Assembly (NCBI GenBank): GCA_013399875.1
Contig: VXAZ01006886.1
Span: 2,307,288 to 2,371,287 of the forward strand
Source: Gymnorhina tibicen
Taxonomy: Eukaryota; Chordata; Aves; Passeriformes; Artamidae
Direction: 5' to 3'
DNA length: 64,000 nucleotides
Shown here: positions 11,636-22,413 of the stretch, one piece after another
How positions within the stretch are numbered: the stretch's first letter is position 1
Layout of the letters: each line of letters opens with the position of its first letter
Made by a program: the position numbers and the translations under genes
The notes under the pieces: model-generated
What the model was told of the DNA's origin: nothing
The model's database searches: none
Seen by the model: the letters and a program-made list of their open reading frames with translations, nothing else

Positions 11636-14224
11636 GATGTACAAGGTGCTGTCAGGTATTGATCTGATCCATTTAATTGGTTTTGTATCTTTGCTCTGGC
11701 ACAGCAATTTAGTAATCCCATGCTGACAAGTATTTCTGCATTCTATATAACTTGAATATCATCCAAGAACCTGGACATTTTAAATGTGAATATCTGAATT
11801 TCAGATTCTGCAAACCTTAAAGTGATTAAAACGTAATTTCCAAATGTTTGTAGGAGTTAAACAAAGCCAATTTGAACTACATTTTCTATCCAAAAGAATA
11901 ATGGTAGAAGTACTTTTATAGTGGTAATCCAGCTTTGCCTGTTTTGCCTTAGCGAACATCAACAGTGCAGCACGAAGGCACAAAGTCTGCTACCAATTTA
12001 TTGTGTATATTTTCATGTCCTAAATAAATGTAAAAGGATTTTCATGGTTTTCAGTGCATTTTCAGCAAAATTAATCTCTTGACAAAAAAAAAAAAAAAAA
12101 AACTAAACCAAAAAAGCCCGAGACTGAATTAATTATGAACAAAAGATATCCATGGTAAATGTAGCCGAGGCTGCAGCGAGCAGAGGAGTACCATGGCCTT
12201 TGTTTAAGAAATTGTATTCAAGTCACTGTCTTGTTTCTATCTATATCTTGTCATACAAATGACTCCTTGACAGAGAGCTGATATCTCATCAAAAACTATT
12301 ATAAAACCATAATTACTACTTCTGGATCATTAATCTGAAATAGCAATATGTTTCTGCATAAATGGAAGTGAGTTAGGAAATTCTGCCAGTCTGTGGTCCC
12401 TCAGATGTGTTATAAAACTGTTAATTAACAGAACAGAGACCTATATAAGGTCTACTTAGTTCTGTTATCTCCATGAAGAAAGCAAGACTCGGGGCCAGAT
12501 TGTAATTCTGGCCATGTTACTGCTTCCCCAGAAGTTTCAAATATCCACTCCCTGCTCGGCTGTCCTTTCCCTTCTTACTCAGCCTTCTGTTGAGATGGGA
12601 ACGTGGGCATGACCTTCCCTGCTCAGCGCACTGTCTTGTTCTCACTGGGATGCTCAATTCCCCAGGAATGTGTTTGTGCCTAAATGCTTTCGAGGGAAGA
12701 TAAAACACAGCTTTCTCCCCCACTCTTCAGTGTTATTTTTTTTTTTTGTTTTAATTTTTCATCTTTTAAACTTCATATTTTTATCCTCCAATATCTCCCT
12801 ACTATGCCATGGAAAAAAAGCTCCATACAAAACCTGGCTGTGATTAGTCTTGAACATGAGGTAATTACTGGCTGGTAAATGCAGCACCCTGCCATAACAT
12901 TTTATAGTTGTGCTTTTGTAGATTAGCATACATAAAAAGGCATCTGATGAAGTAGCACATTATGAGACAGCTCCTGGGAATGACAAAGTAGAAAGGACTG
13001 AGAGAAAAAATTAGGAAAACTGAAGCCAAGGAGATCAGAGGTGAAGATATATTGCAACTGTTATTCATCTTTCCAGATCAGAGACAGCTTTACATGTGAA
13101 AGAACTACAAAATTTGACCCTGAAGAGAATAACAATACACTAAGTTTGGAAAAAAAAAGAGATGATTTAATGCTGAATGCTACCAGAGTTGTCAAATATG
13201 GGTTGTTTTTTCACTTTGTTCTGCTATTGCTACTGAATTGTCTACAAACACCTCCACTGTAAATCTCCTGGTGTGATAGTTAATGAAAAGCAGCAGAAGA
13301 TGCTCAGATCCTCCATCATTAGTACATATGAGAGCTCTAAAGCTATGAAAATAAGGGAACTTCTGCAGGAGCTACCTAAACTAATCTCAGAATTATCAGG
13401 AGATACTGTTTAGAAGTGATGGTGATTTCACTGAGTCCAGGTTCCAACTACTGCAGAATAGAGCATATTTCAACTCAGATGTGAAGAGGAAGCCTGATTA
13501 ACTTATAGGGCAATCACACAAAAATCAAGACAAAACTGGTTAGATTACACAAATCGTTACAGCTTTCAAATTATAAATCATATTTCATATTATCAAGTAT
13601 TGATTATGTAAGACTTCTGAGAAAAAAAAATTGTTAAATTGTTTCTCATATGAAAAAATATAACTATGTTTTAGACTTTAATTCCCATAGTACCCTCTAA
13701 CAACAGGAACAGCAGGACAGAAAAATGAATGTGTAATCCCACCCTCCCACCAGTTAAAATCCTAATTTTGCTCTCCAATTTCTAGCATAAAAACTATAAT
13801 ATTTCATCCTAGATTGTTCCTCACTGTTTTGAAAAAAATAAGAGCTCTGTTGTAACACAAATACAGAAACTGTAGAAGTCGTTTATTACAGCACTATTGG
13901 TAGTTATAGAAAAGCTTGGGGGAAGGCTCATTGCAGAGCCATAGACTCCATGGGATCAACCACCACTAATTTCACCGAGTTTTGCCTTAAAAATTAACAT
14001 CCAAAGGCTCCGAGAAAAACTTGCAGTGACTTCAGTGAGGCCGAGAAATCATGTCTCTAATGCAGCTTGAAATAAATCATATGTGCGAAATACTGAAGAA
14101 TTAAGAATTAAGCCCAAAACTTACTTTTCAACACCACTTTCTGCGGTTCTGTTTGGCTTTGGTTGTGGGTTTTTTGTTTGTCTCTAACTCATTCTGAAAG
14201 TTAAGAGAAGACCCAGAGTGTTCA
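11636..14224. other. Non-coding stretch with A-tract and palindrome
   Basis: AT-rich DNA. It holds an A19 run at 12084-12102 and a perfect 14-bp palindrome (CTGTTAATTAACAG) at 12418-12431 that centres on a TTAATTAA homeodomain-type core. A strong-looking acceptor near 13075 opens a short hydrophilic frame (about 13077-13190), but no good donor follows and I do not recognise the peptide. Confidence 0.5.
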
Positions 14225-14590
14225 CTAGACTGGAGCAGTGAGCTGGGGCTTTGTCATCGGTCGTGGATCAGTTCCTTTGGGATGCAATCTCGGGCTGAGC
14301 AGCACTGCACAACCCAGGGACACGCTGAGCCCTGGATCTCAGCGCTGCCATCTCTGCTCCTCATTAAAATGGGTTCAGGAAACGAGCCCAGGCCCTGGCC
14401 AGCTGCTCAGACGTTGGCCCCCCTGTTTGCTTGCTCCCCAGCCCCTTCCTGCCTTGGCCAAGCCGTAGTTTCCCAGCCTGCAAGGGCACAGTCCAAGGAA
14501 CAGCCGTGCCAGGGACGGCTCCCAGCAGCCAGCGGGGACAGCAGCTACAGGGACACCAGAGGAGATGCAAAGCCAACAGCTCTGTGGAAG
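14225..14590. other. GC-rich patch
   Basis: A GC-rich, CpG-containing stretch with five overlapping frames on both strands, including a 154-codon plus frame (14282-14746) that runs on into AT-rich DNA. No protein family is recognisable in any frame, so it is treated as a non-coding GC-rich patch. Confidence 0.4.
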
Positions 14591-17210
14591 CCATGCAGAT
14601 ATTTCAGAAATAACCATGTCCTAGTTTGTCCCAGAGATACCTTATCTGCCTGCTTTTCTCTAACAGAAGATTGTATTACAAACTGTTCTTTTCTGGTATA
14701 TTCCATCTTAAGAGGTTTCAGGGTTATTTTTCTGTATTCCATCTGAGCTGCTGATTTCTTTCAGTTCAAAGCAAGCTTTACTCGTTTGCTAAGTGTTTGC
14801 CACTCTTACTGCAGCTATCAAATATCTTTCCTGTGTTTTACTTTTGTCTGTTGTTTGCAATTTGTTCCTCCTACAACTGCTTGCATGGTAAACACTACAT
14901 TGCCTTAAAACTTCTGCAGTTCAATGAATGTAGATGTTTTACAAAGCTAATTACTGTATATGTAACAACTTAATTATTTAAAGGTGCGTAAAATTGATAA
15001 CTCACAGTAGAGTAAGAATTAGAAAACTAATAAATGAAAGACATATGTAAATGCTACCCCATTATGAGAAGCAAAAATATGGAGATGTATGTCAGCACAC
15101 AGACTGCCAAAAAGAGATTAGGGCATTGAAATGCAATTTACAAAGTCAATTATATCTTCTCATCTGACCAATCTTTACATCAAAAACATTGCCTGCATTC
15201 TGAGTCATGTTTGTCAGAGAGAAAATGTAAGAAAGCAAGATCAAAACAAGAACAAAAATGAGTTTGAAGAAGGAAGAAACCTAAATTGTCTTTACAGAAA
15301 CCCAACAAAGAATCAGCAAAGAGTCTCAAACATCAGTGATCACACTGCAGCCAAGGCACAAGGCAGGCAGACTGGAGAGAGTCTGTGTCAGCAGGGCCTA
15401 CTCATACACTTTTAATGAGGAACTTGGTGCAGTTAATTGTCTAAAATAAGCAATGCATTCAAAGATGGAGAAATTTTATACGGAAATCCTCATCCATTTC
15501 TTGCCCCTTCCGACCTGTTTCCATAGAATCTCTAAAGATGCAGGAGAATAGGAACCATACTGTTTATTAATTATACAAAGGCAGCTTCTTCTGAAGGATT
15601 TCAAAGCATCTTGTCAAACATTTAATTACATCTCACAGTTAGCCTCACTTCAAAAAGGTGTCAGTACCTTGTTACACAAGGTTTTTTGGGAAGAAGAGGT
15701 TTCAGTGCCCCGGTAAGATTGCACTGCAAAATCATTATGGAACTGAATAACTCTTCTCAAAAGGGAGAGGAGCATGAGGAAGGGCAGGAGGAGGGGCAGG
15801 AGCCATCCCCAAACTACTCTGTGCACTGTGGGGGGACAGAGGCCTCGATGGATCCCTCCTGGAAATCATCCCACCTGCTGTCAGTGACCAGCTCTTGTAT
15901 TTTACAGAAATGGAGCGTATTTGGGCAAAATGAGGAGGAATTCCCTCTCTGATTCTCTGGTTGACACAGCTCACAAGATCCCTGAGGGACAAAGAGGTGC
16001 CTGTGAAGCAAAGAGAGCTAAGGAAGAGCCGCCACCCCTGTGGAATGTGCTAGTGATGCTGCCTTTGCACACTGGTGTTTCAGTAGTCATATCCACGCCA
16101 GGAAAAGCCATGGGAAAACTGCAGAGGAATTGTGAAAAAGCTACAAAGATGTCCAGAGACCTGAAGGATATGCTTTGCACACATCAAGCAGGAAATTGAA
16201 CCTATGTATTTTGTCAAAACACATTAAGGAAGTCAGGAACCAGGTAAAGTAGAATACTTTAAATAGAATAGTAGAATTTGTAAATTATGGGGCCATTTAA
16301 TTCAGGCGACAAAATGAGAAAAAAATAAATACCCCAAAAGCTGACACTACAAATGGAATCTCTCTTAAATAATTAATTACCTATTGAAATAGGCTACCAA
16401 CAAAACTGATGGATTTGCCAACAGGCAACACCTCTAATGTGAGGCCAGCTGCATTTCAGAAACAGGGACAGCTGACTGGAAGCTGAGTAGCAGTTTAGGT
16501 CAGCTTAATGACTGCAAATGATTTGGTGTGACCTTAATGCCACCAAATCACGATGAAGCACATGATTTCTGTGCAGATCTTTCCCAGTCATAAAAATGTT
16601 AAGGTGATTTAGTTATTTGGTCAAGCTTTCCTGCTTTTTCAAAAGTCACATACCTCAAAAAAACCCCCATCATTCCAGGAGAGGTGTCATGAGAAAGTTC
16701 ACATTAGTGAAAAGGCAGAAATTCCTGCTCTGTATGATTTTTGCATTTCTTTTCTCAATTATTACTTTTTCTTAAAAAAAAATAAAACAAATCATTAAGA
16801 TACTCCATTAGTGATTTTGTTAGTCACAGCTCTTAGCTTTTAGACTTATCAAGAAAAGGATTAACTTCTTAGTCCCCAGTGCAAACCATTATCTGCATAA
16901 TCTGGGAATTGGAAAGCTTGGTAAATGAAAATTGAGGGACCAGAGTTTTCTGTCAAATTCACATGGTTTAGATAGGTGCCACTGACAAAAATCGTGGTCT
17001 AAACCTGCCACTGTCTAACAGCCCTAGGTACTGGTAGGTAGATGGACAAGACAGGCTATGAGCAATCCTTTTTCTCTCTTTTCCTTGGGTGGTGTTTTGG
17101 TTTTTTCTTTTAAAAGACAAGTTCTGCCAGATTTTCTAACTGCAGTTTCAGACTTGCCAGCAGTGCAGGGCAGAATCTTTCATGCACAGTGGTATCAAAA
17201 GCCACTTTAG
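14591..17210. other. Non-coding stretch, nothing firm seen
   Basis: AT-rich DNA with TAATTA-type words around 14945-15010 and a small purine-rich, GC-richer segment at about 15755-15870. The frames at 15686-16199 overlap each other on opposite strands and look like shadows. Confidence 0.45.
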
Positions 17211-17520
17211 CTGACACCAGAGAGGAGAGGACACTGCTGCCACCAAGAGCAGCCTTGGCTCCTGCTTCCCTGGGCAGTGCCACTGTCACACTCCGCTTTC
17301 CCAGAGGCAGCAGGAGCAGGAATTCCTGGCTGGAATGGGGCAGGAATGGGGACCCAGCTTTGTGCTTTGCTCACACGGCACTGAGAAGGGCCATGCTCCG
17401 CTGTCCCCCAGCTGGGCCCTGTCCCCTCAGCACGGCCAAAGGCAGCAGCTGCCACGTTGCTGCTTCACTCCCCACCAGGACTTTGCTGCCCGCTTACCTC
17501 AGCTGAGCTCATTCCCTGCT
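17211..17520. other. GC-rich patch
   Basis: Similar in character to the patches at 10.0 and 14.2 kb: GC-rich, rich in CAGC and CTGGG words, abruptly bounded, and open in opposite-strand frames. No exon or repeat family was recognised. Confidence 0.4.
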
Positions 17521-20500
17521 ATCCACACAGGATCTGCTTCCATTAAAATCCCCATGAGCTGCTATTTGTACCAGCACGAGATGGATCGTGCTGTTAGACA
17601 ATGCAACGTGGGTGAAGAGAAAGAACTGCTATTTTTGCCATTTTCAGCAAGTGTTTTGAAGGTACAGATTTGCATTTGGTTATCTCCACGGGCCCGTGGA
17701 AAGTGAGAGCTACAGTCTTGTCACATGGATAACCCTCCTGGGCACCCAGAGAGGCAGGTAATGGGCTCACAGGCACAATTACCAGGAAATTAAAGGAATG
17801 GGAGAAAGAAGAAAGCCTGAAATTAGTTAAAAATATAGGTAAACGCAACATACCACATTTTGTTATGCCACAGTGCCTCTGCATAACAAGGGAAAAATAA
17901 TATAAGGATTACCTAATAAAAATTAGTTTAATATTTGTGCTGCTTTGGGCTCTTCAAATCTGCCATCCTAAAAGAGTTGAACTGATGGTAATTAATGAGT
18001 GACTTTATTCAGGGCTTTGACAAAAGATTTCAATTTCACATTAAATTTGTCCATGTGACAACATTAGACTTTTATGCTGCAGGGATGTCACAGGCACATT
18101 TTTATTCTCTCTGCTTTAATTTTGGTTAATATGATCATCCAGAGTCAACTTTCTTTGAAGTAAAATACAGGTGTTACAAATCTAAAACGATTGCAAAGGA
18201 ATATCCTAAACCAAGCTACCTGAAATACTTTAAATGCTTTCTTTCCATTTTCCATTTCTGAACTAATCTATTTAGAAATTACCTTGAGAAGAAAGAATAA
18301 TTGTACTTCTTCCAATTTATTTGTATTCCTGTCAAATACACAGCATACAGGAGGTACTGCCCAGGAACTTGAGTGTAAGAGCAAAGTGTGGAAGAGTTTG
18401 CATAACAAAGGAGCTCATTCTACTCAGAAGGACAAATGAAAATTAAATAAATGCAGTAAGGACTAAGTCTAGACTTGAACAGAAGACTTGAATTCCTTGA
18501 ATTCACAGACCTTATTTTTTACATAAAAGAACAGTCATTTTAAATAAATAAAGGGGAAAAATATTTTTTCAAATATTGCTGTAAAATATACCAGCAGAGT
18601 TCTCCAGCAAGAACAACAATGATCACATCAGTCTTGCAACAGTGCTGGGACTTTCCACTCTGCTCTTTATGTTACAGCCTCAGGCAATGTTTTCTGCAAT
18701 TGTCACTGGAAGACCTGAATATTTTTTCTTGGGTGAGAAAGAGGAGAATTTTGTTTCTCAGTCTTTTCCTCGACTTTTCCAAACAACAAAATAACCCTTT
18801 ACTTTCTTTGGTCAGTTCAGGAGCATCTTGAATTTTCCATTAGATGTGGAGATTGCAAAAGAGCAGAATCTGCCTCCACAATCTGTGGGCACTGAGCATG
18901 TGTTGGGGGCCATGGAACGATACCTCTGCAGCAGTAACATTCTATGGCTTCTCTTTTCCATTAGGACAGAGTGTAGCACTACCCTACTTTCACCAGGCAC
19001 AGCCAAACCTCACACTTACCTTGAGAAATTATGAGCAAGTTCACAAAGCCAGGCATAAACTGATTTCATGATTGCAATTACTAATTACTAATTACTGATT
19101 GCATAATTGCAATTATTTTTCTGGAAGAGAAAAATATCTTTCTTACTTTCCCAGTGGAAACGCCCTCAACCCCAAGACGAAACTGATCCAGAGATGCACT
19201 TTGATGATGTGGGCAAAACACCCTGAAATCAATGGGAATTCTGTTTACCAAAACGAAAAGGAACCACATCCTGAGACTTGAGCAGATATGATCTTCCCTT
19301 TTCTCCATGGGCTGTTGGCTGACAGTGCAGGATTCCTCCTCTTCCCTAACTGTCCTATAGAGTGAAAGAGTAAATTTCCTGAATTGCCCTTCTTAATTTG
19401 TATTCCCCAGTCTAACCTCATTGAACGCCATTAAGACTCCAATAAAGACAATCCTGTAGTCGTTATTTGAAATCATTATTTACATTCAAGCCTCTTAAGG
19501 ATCTCCAGATTTTGCTTTGTGCTATAAGACCACTACTGGAGAGAAGAGTTGGATATATTGAAAAATAAAAATAGTCAGTGGGATTTTTGCCTTTTCACAG
19601 TAACTAATGCTAACCTGTCTCAAAAGATTTGGAAAAGGTAACCTGCTTTCTAAATACAGGAAAAGAAAGATACTTGAAAGGGATTAAAATCTTTTTGATA
19701 TCAGAGACAAAAATTACTAACTTGCATTTTGCTTTCCAGCTGAGATTTAAAATTGATGCACAGTTCCTTATGAAGCCAGGTATTCATACTAATTTAAAAT
19801 TCATCTCTCCATGAGCACCAGAATCCATTGCCCTGAGTGTGCAGAGTAGAGGAAGCAGGAGTCTAAACAATTTGTCAAAATAATCTTCAAGTTTAATTTT
19901 TTCATGGTTTATTATAATCACGGCCATTTCAAGCAGCGTGATAAATCTGCAGATGTGTAAACCTCTGATTCCAGCCTCTGATTCCAAGGTTGCAAATACT
20001 CTGCTTCAGAAGAAGTATTTGCTTAGAAATACCAATTTTTCTGCCTAAATAAAAGTAGGGATTCCTGTCGTTAAGAACATTCTAAAATATGTTCTCATAG
20101 CTATGGTTTTAAAAGTCTTAATTGCATCTCTGTTTTGGAGTTCCCGAAAAGGGTCTGGAACTTAAGTTCTGTGTATTTTAAGAAAGCTTTATCACAGCAT
20201 TTCAAAGATTTTGCCTACTTTTTCCAGGTACTGCCAGGGTCAGCACATGGAGCATGAGAGCGGGGATCCATTCTGTGATCCCCAGTCTGCTGCCTCCACT
20301 CATAGGAAGAAAAAGGAGGAGAATCCTGAGCTGGCTGGGAGCAGAGGCTGAGGCAGTTGTGATGCAGAAGAGACTTCAGTGCCTGCTAATGGCATGTTAG
20401 CTAAGCTGTAATACATAATGAAACTAAATTAAGTACAGGCAAACTTAATTTCAGTATGTGTGAGCATATTAATATTTGACTTGGAAACTGTAGGAGCATG

Positions 20501-21829
20501 ATGGGTACATGTGGGAGCAAAAGGAACAGAAAGAGAACAGAAGAGAAAGGAATGATATAATTATTATTTAGCAATGCTTAGATCAGCTTGAAAGTTGCTA
20601 AGCACTGTAAAAACTCAGTGTAAGTGACAATTCCTGTATAAGCATTTAGAAATCTCAAAACATATCACAAGGAAAGCTGTAAGAGGCAAAGCACTTAGTT
20701 CAAAGCCCTCCCTTCTATGTCAGTGGCAAAGGAGTACTTTGATTTGCTTTATGGGCAATAAATAACACAAAAGCCTAGAAGATGCAGCAGGACTGACAAG
20801 ACTGTGCAATCCTCACAGGACAGCACACACAGCTAATCAAACACACTGGCTTATTGCCTCCAGAGCTCCTCTGGCTTGCAGTGCTCTCCTACACCTGAGT
20901 ATTCTTGGCTGGAAAAGAAAAGGATGAAATTATAAATCATAGTGAGCAATACAATGGGTTTGGCACATCCTACACATTAATTCATGCAAAGCTTTCACAG
21001 AACTACTTGAGTACCTAAAGAAATGAGCAAGCAGCATCTGCAAATGATTGTTTCTTTTGCTGCAGAACATGAAGTGCTGCCTTCCAGAGGCAATGAGTCC
21101 TGAAGGGGCATGATGCATGAAGAACATCAGGTCTCCGATCGCCTCCAGTGAAACGGCCTCTCTGACTGCAGGTCACCATTACAACAGCAACTAGAGAGCA
21201 AACCCAGAGGTAACATTGGATGATCCTGATCCTATCTCCACAGAAAAAGGGATTTTCGCTCCCAAGTCCAAAGGGTTCTGAATTTCACTTCCCTCTCCTG
21301 CTCTTCAGTCTCACTCCATCACCTTGGGTGTTCTTGCCACAGCATCGAAGGTGAGTCTCCTATGGTCTTGCAAGGTAAATACACTTCCCCGTGCACTACA
21401 GCAGATTAAGTACCATCACATTTTATTAGAGTTCAGAGAAAAACTGCAGGTCTGCATACCTAGTTGAGAATGTGTTTTACATTGCAATGTAATATTCAGT
21501 GATGTTATGTTACCAAACACTGAGCAACCTGACAGGTACATCTGTTAGAGCTATAATTACACGGGATAACTTGTATTGGTGTCCCTCTCTGTTAAAGGAA
21601 ACAATGGATTTTCATTCAAAGGGGCACCTTGGAAGATTAATGGTAGTAATGAAGCATGAAATATTTCCTTCCTAGCATGGTTAATCTGAAACAGAGGAAA
21701 CAATCATTTCACCCTGGAGGGATAATCCTTCGAGGAAAATTTTCAGTGAAATAATGTATTGTCATATCTCATCCCACATATGTCAACAAAGAAACTATCA
21801 GTGTTGTGCTTATTGCAATAAAGGCCAAC
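17521..21829. other. Non-coding stretch with homeodomain-motif array
   Basis: Mostly AT-rich. A short array of TAATTA cores lies at 19071-19115. Splice-like segments occur on the minus strand at 19020-19120 and on the plus strand at 21309-21350. The stretch 17985-18140 looks like a possible conserved element. No gene was recognised. Confidence 0.45.
19071..19115. repeat. Short AT-rich tandem array with TAATTA cores
   Basis: Two exact copies of ATTGCAATTA (19071-19080 and 19106-19115) flank a 7-bp tandem repeat, CTAATTA twice followed by CTGATT. The words are homeodomain-type cores. It may be a simple slippage product or a clustered binding site. Confidence 0.6.
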
Positions 21830-22040
21830 AAGAGCAAAAAAAAGGAAATGCAATCAGCACAGCCAAAAACCAGATACACAGTGGGATCAGCAGGAGGGAG
21901 AGAGGAAGGCAGGAAAACAGTGACAAGAAGCAACAGCAGAAGGAGCAAAGGAGGACAGAGACCAGAAATTCAACCACAGGGGGAGAGAAGTTGGAAGGAA
22001 CTGTTCAGATAAAAACAATGAGGGGAAAAATATAAGGAGG
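21830..22040. repeat. Purine-rich tract
   Basis: The plus strand is strongly A/G-rich for about 200 bases. This gives a 93-codon frame (21754-22035) dominated by Lys, Arg, Glu and Gln, and a second overlapping frame of the same type. The bias, not selection, explains the open frames. It lies directly upstream of the 58-bp minisatellite. Confidence 0.6.
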
Positions 22041-22123
22041 CAATTTTTTAAGTGAGCCATGTGAAGTGTTTGTCAGAAGGAAGTGGCCACGGAGGCAGGT
22101 ACTGCAGCTGGGCAGCAGCAAAC

Positions 22124-22407
22124 AGCACCAGGGCAGGCACTGTGCTTCCACAACTGCCTCCTGTCACCCCTTTGGACACACAGCACCAGGGCAGGCACTG
22201 TGCTTCCACAACTGCCTCCTGTCACCCCTTTGGACACACAGCACCAGGGCAGGCACTGTGCTTCCAGAGCTGCCTCCTGTCACCCCTTTGGACACACAGC
22301 ACCAGGGCAGGCACTGTGCTTCCACAACTGCCTCCTGTCACCCCTTTGGACACACAGCACCAGGGCAGGCACTGTGCTTCCACAACTGCCTCCTGTCACC
22401 CCTTTGG
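22124..22407. repeat. 58-bp minisatellite, about five units
   Basis: Units start at 22124, 22182, 22240, 22298 and 22356. Each runs from AGCACCAGGGCAGGC through CTGTCACCCC to GGACACAC. The copies are almost identical. The third has AGAGCTG where the others have ACAACTG, and the last loses its end after CTTTGG. The motif GGGCAGGCACTG resembles the GGGCAGGAXG core of Jeffreys minisatellites. As 58 is not a multiple of three, each unit shifts the frame. The unit has no plus-strand stop in any frame, so three long overlapping plus frames (22052-22530) show the same peptides in rotation. Near-identity of units suggests recent expansion or homogenisation, and copy number is likely variable between individuals. 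Confidence 0.95.
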
Positions 22408-22413
22408 CCAGAC

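Noticed and set aside
11359..11726. Several overlapping open frames near 11.4-11.7 kb
   Set aside because: They lie in or across the non-coding 3' part of a CR1 element and correspond to no CR1 protein domain.
14282..14746. 154-codon plus frame
   Set aside because: It begins in a GC-rich patch and shares the DNA with four other frames; no family resemblance.
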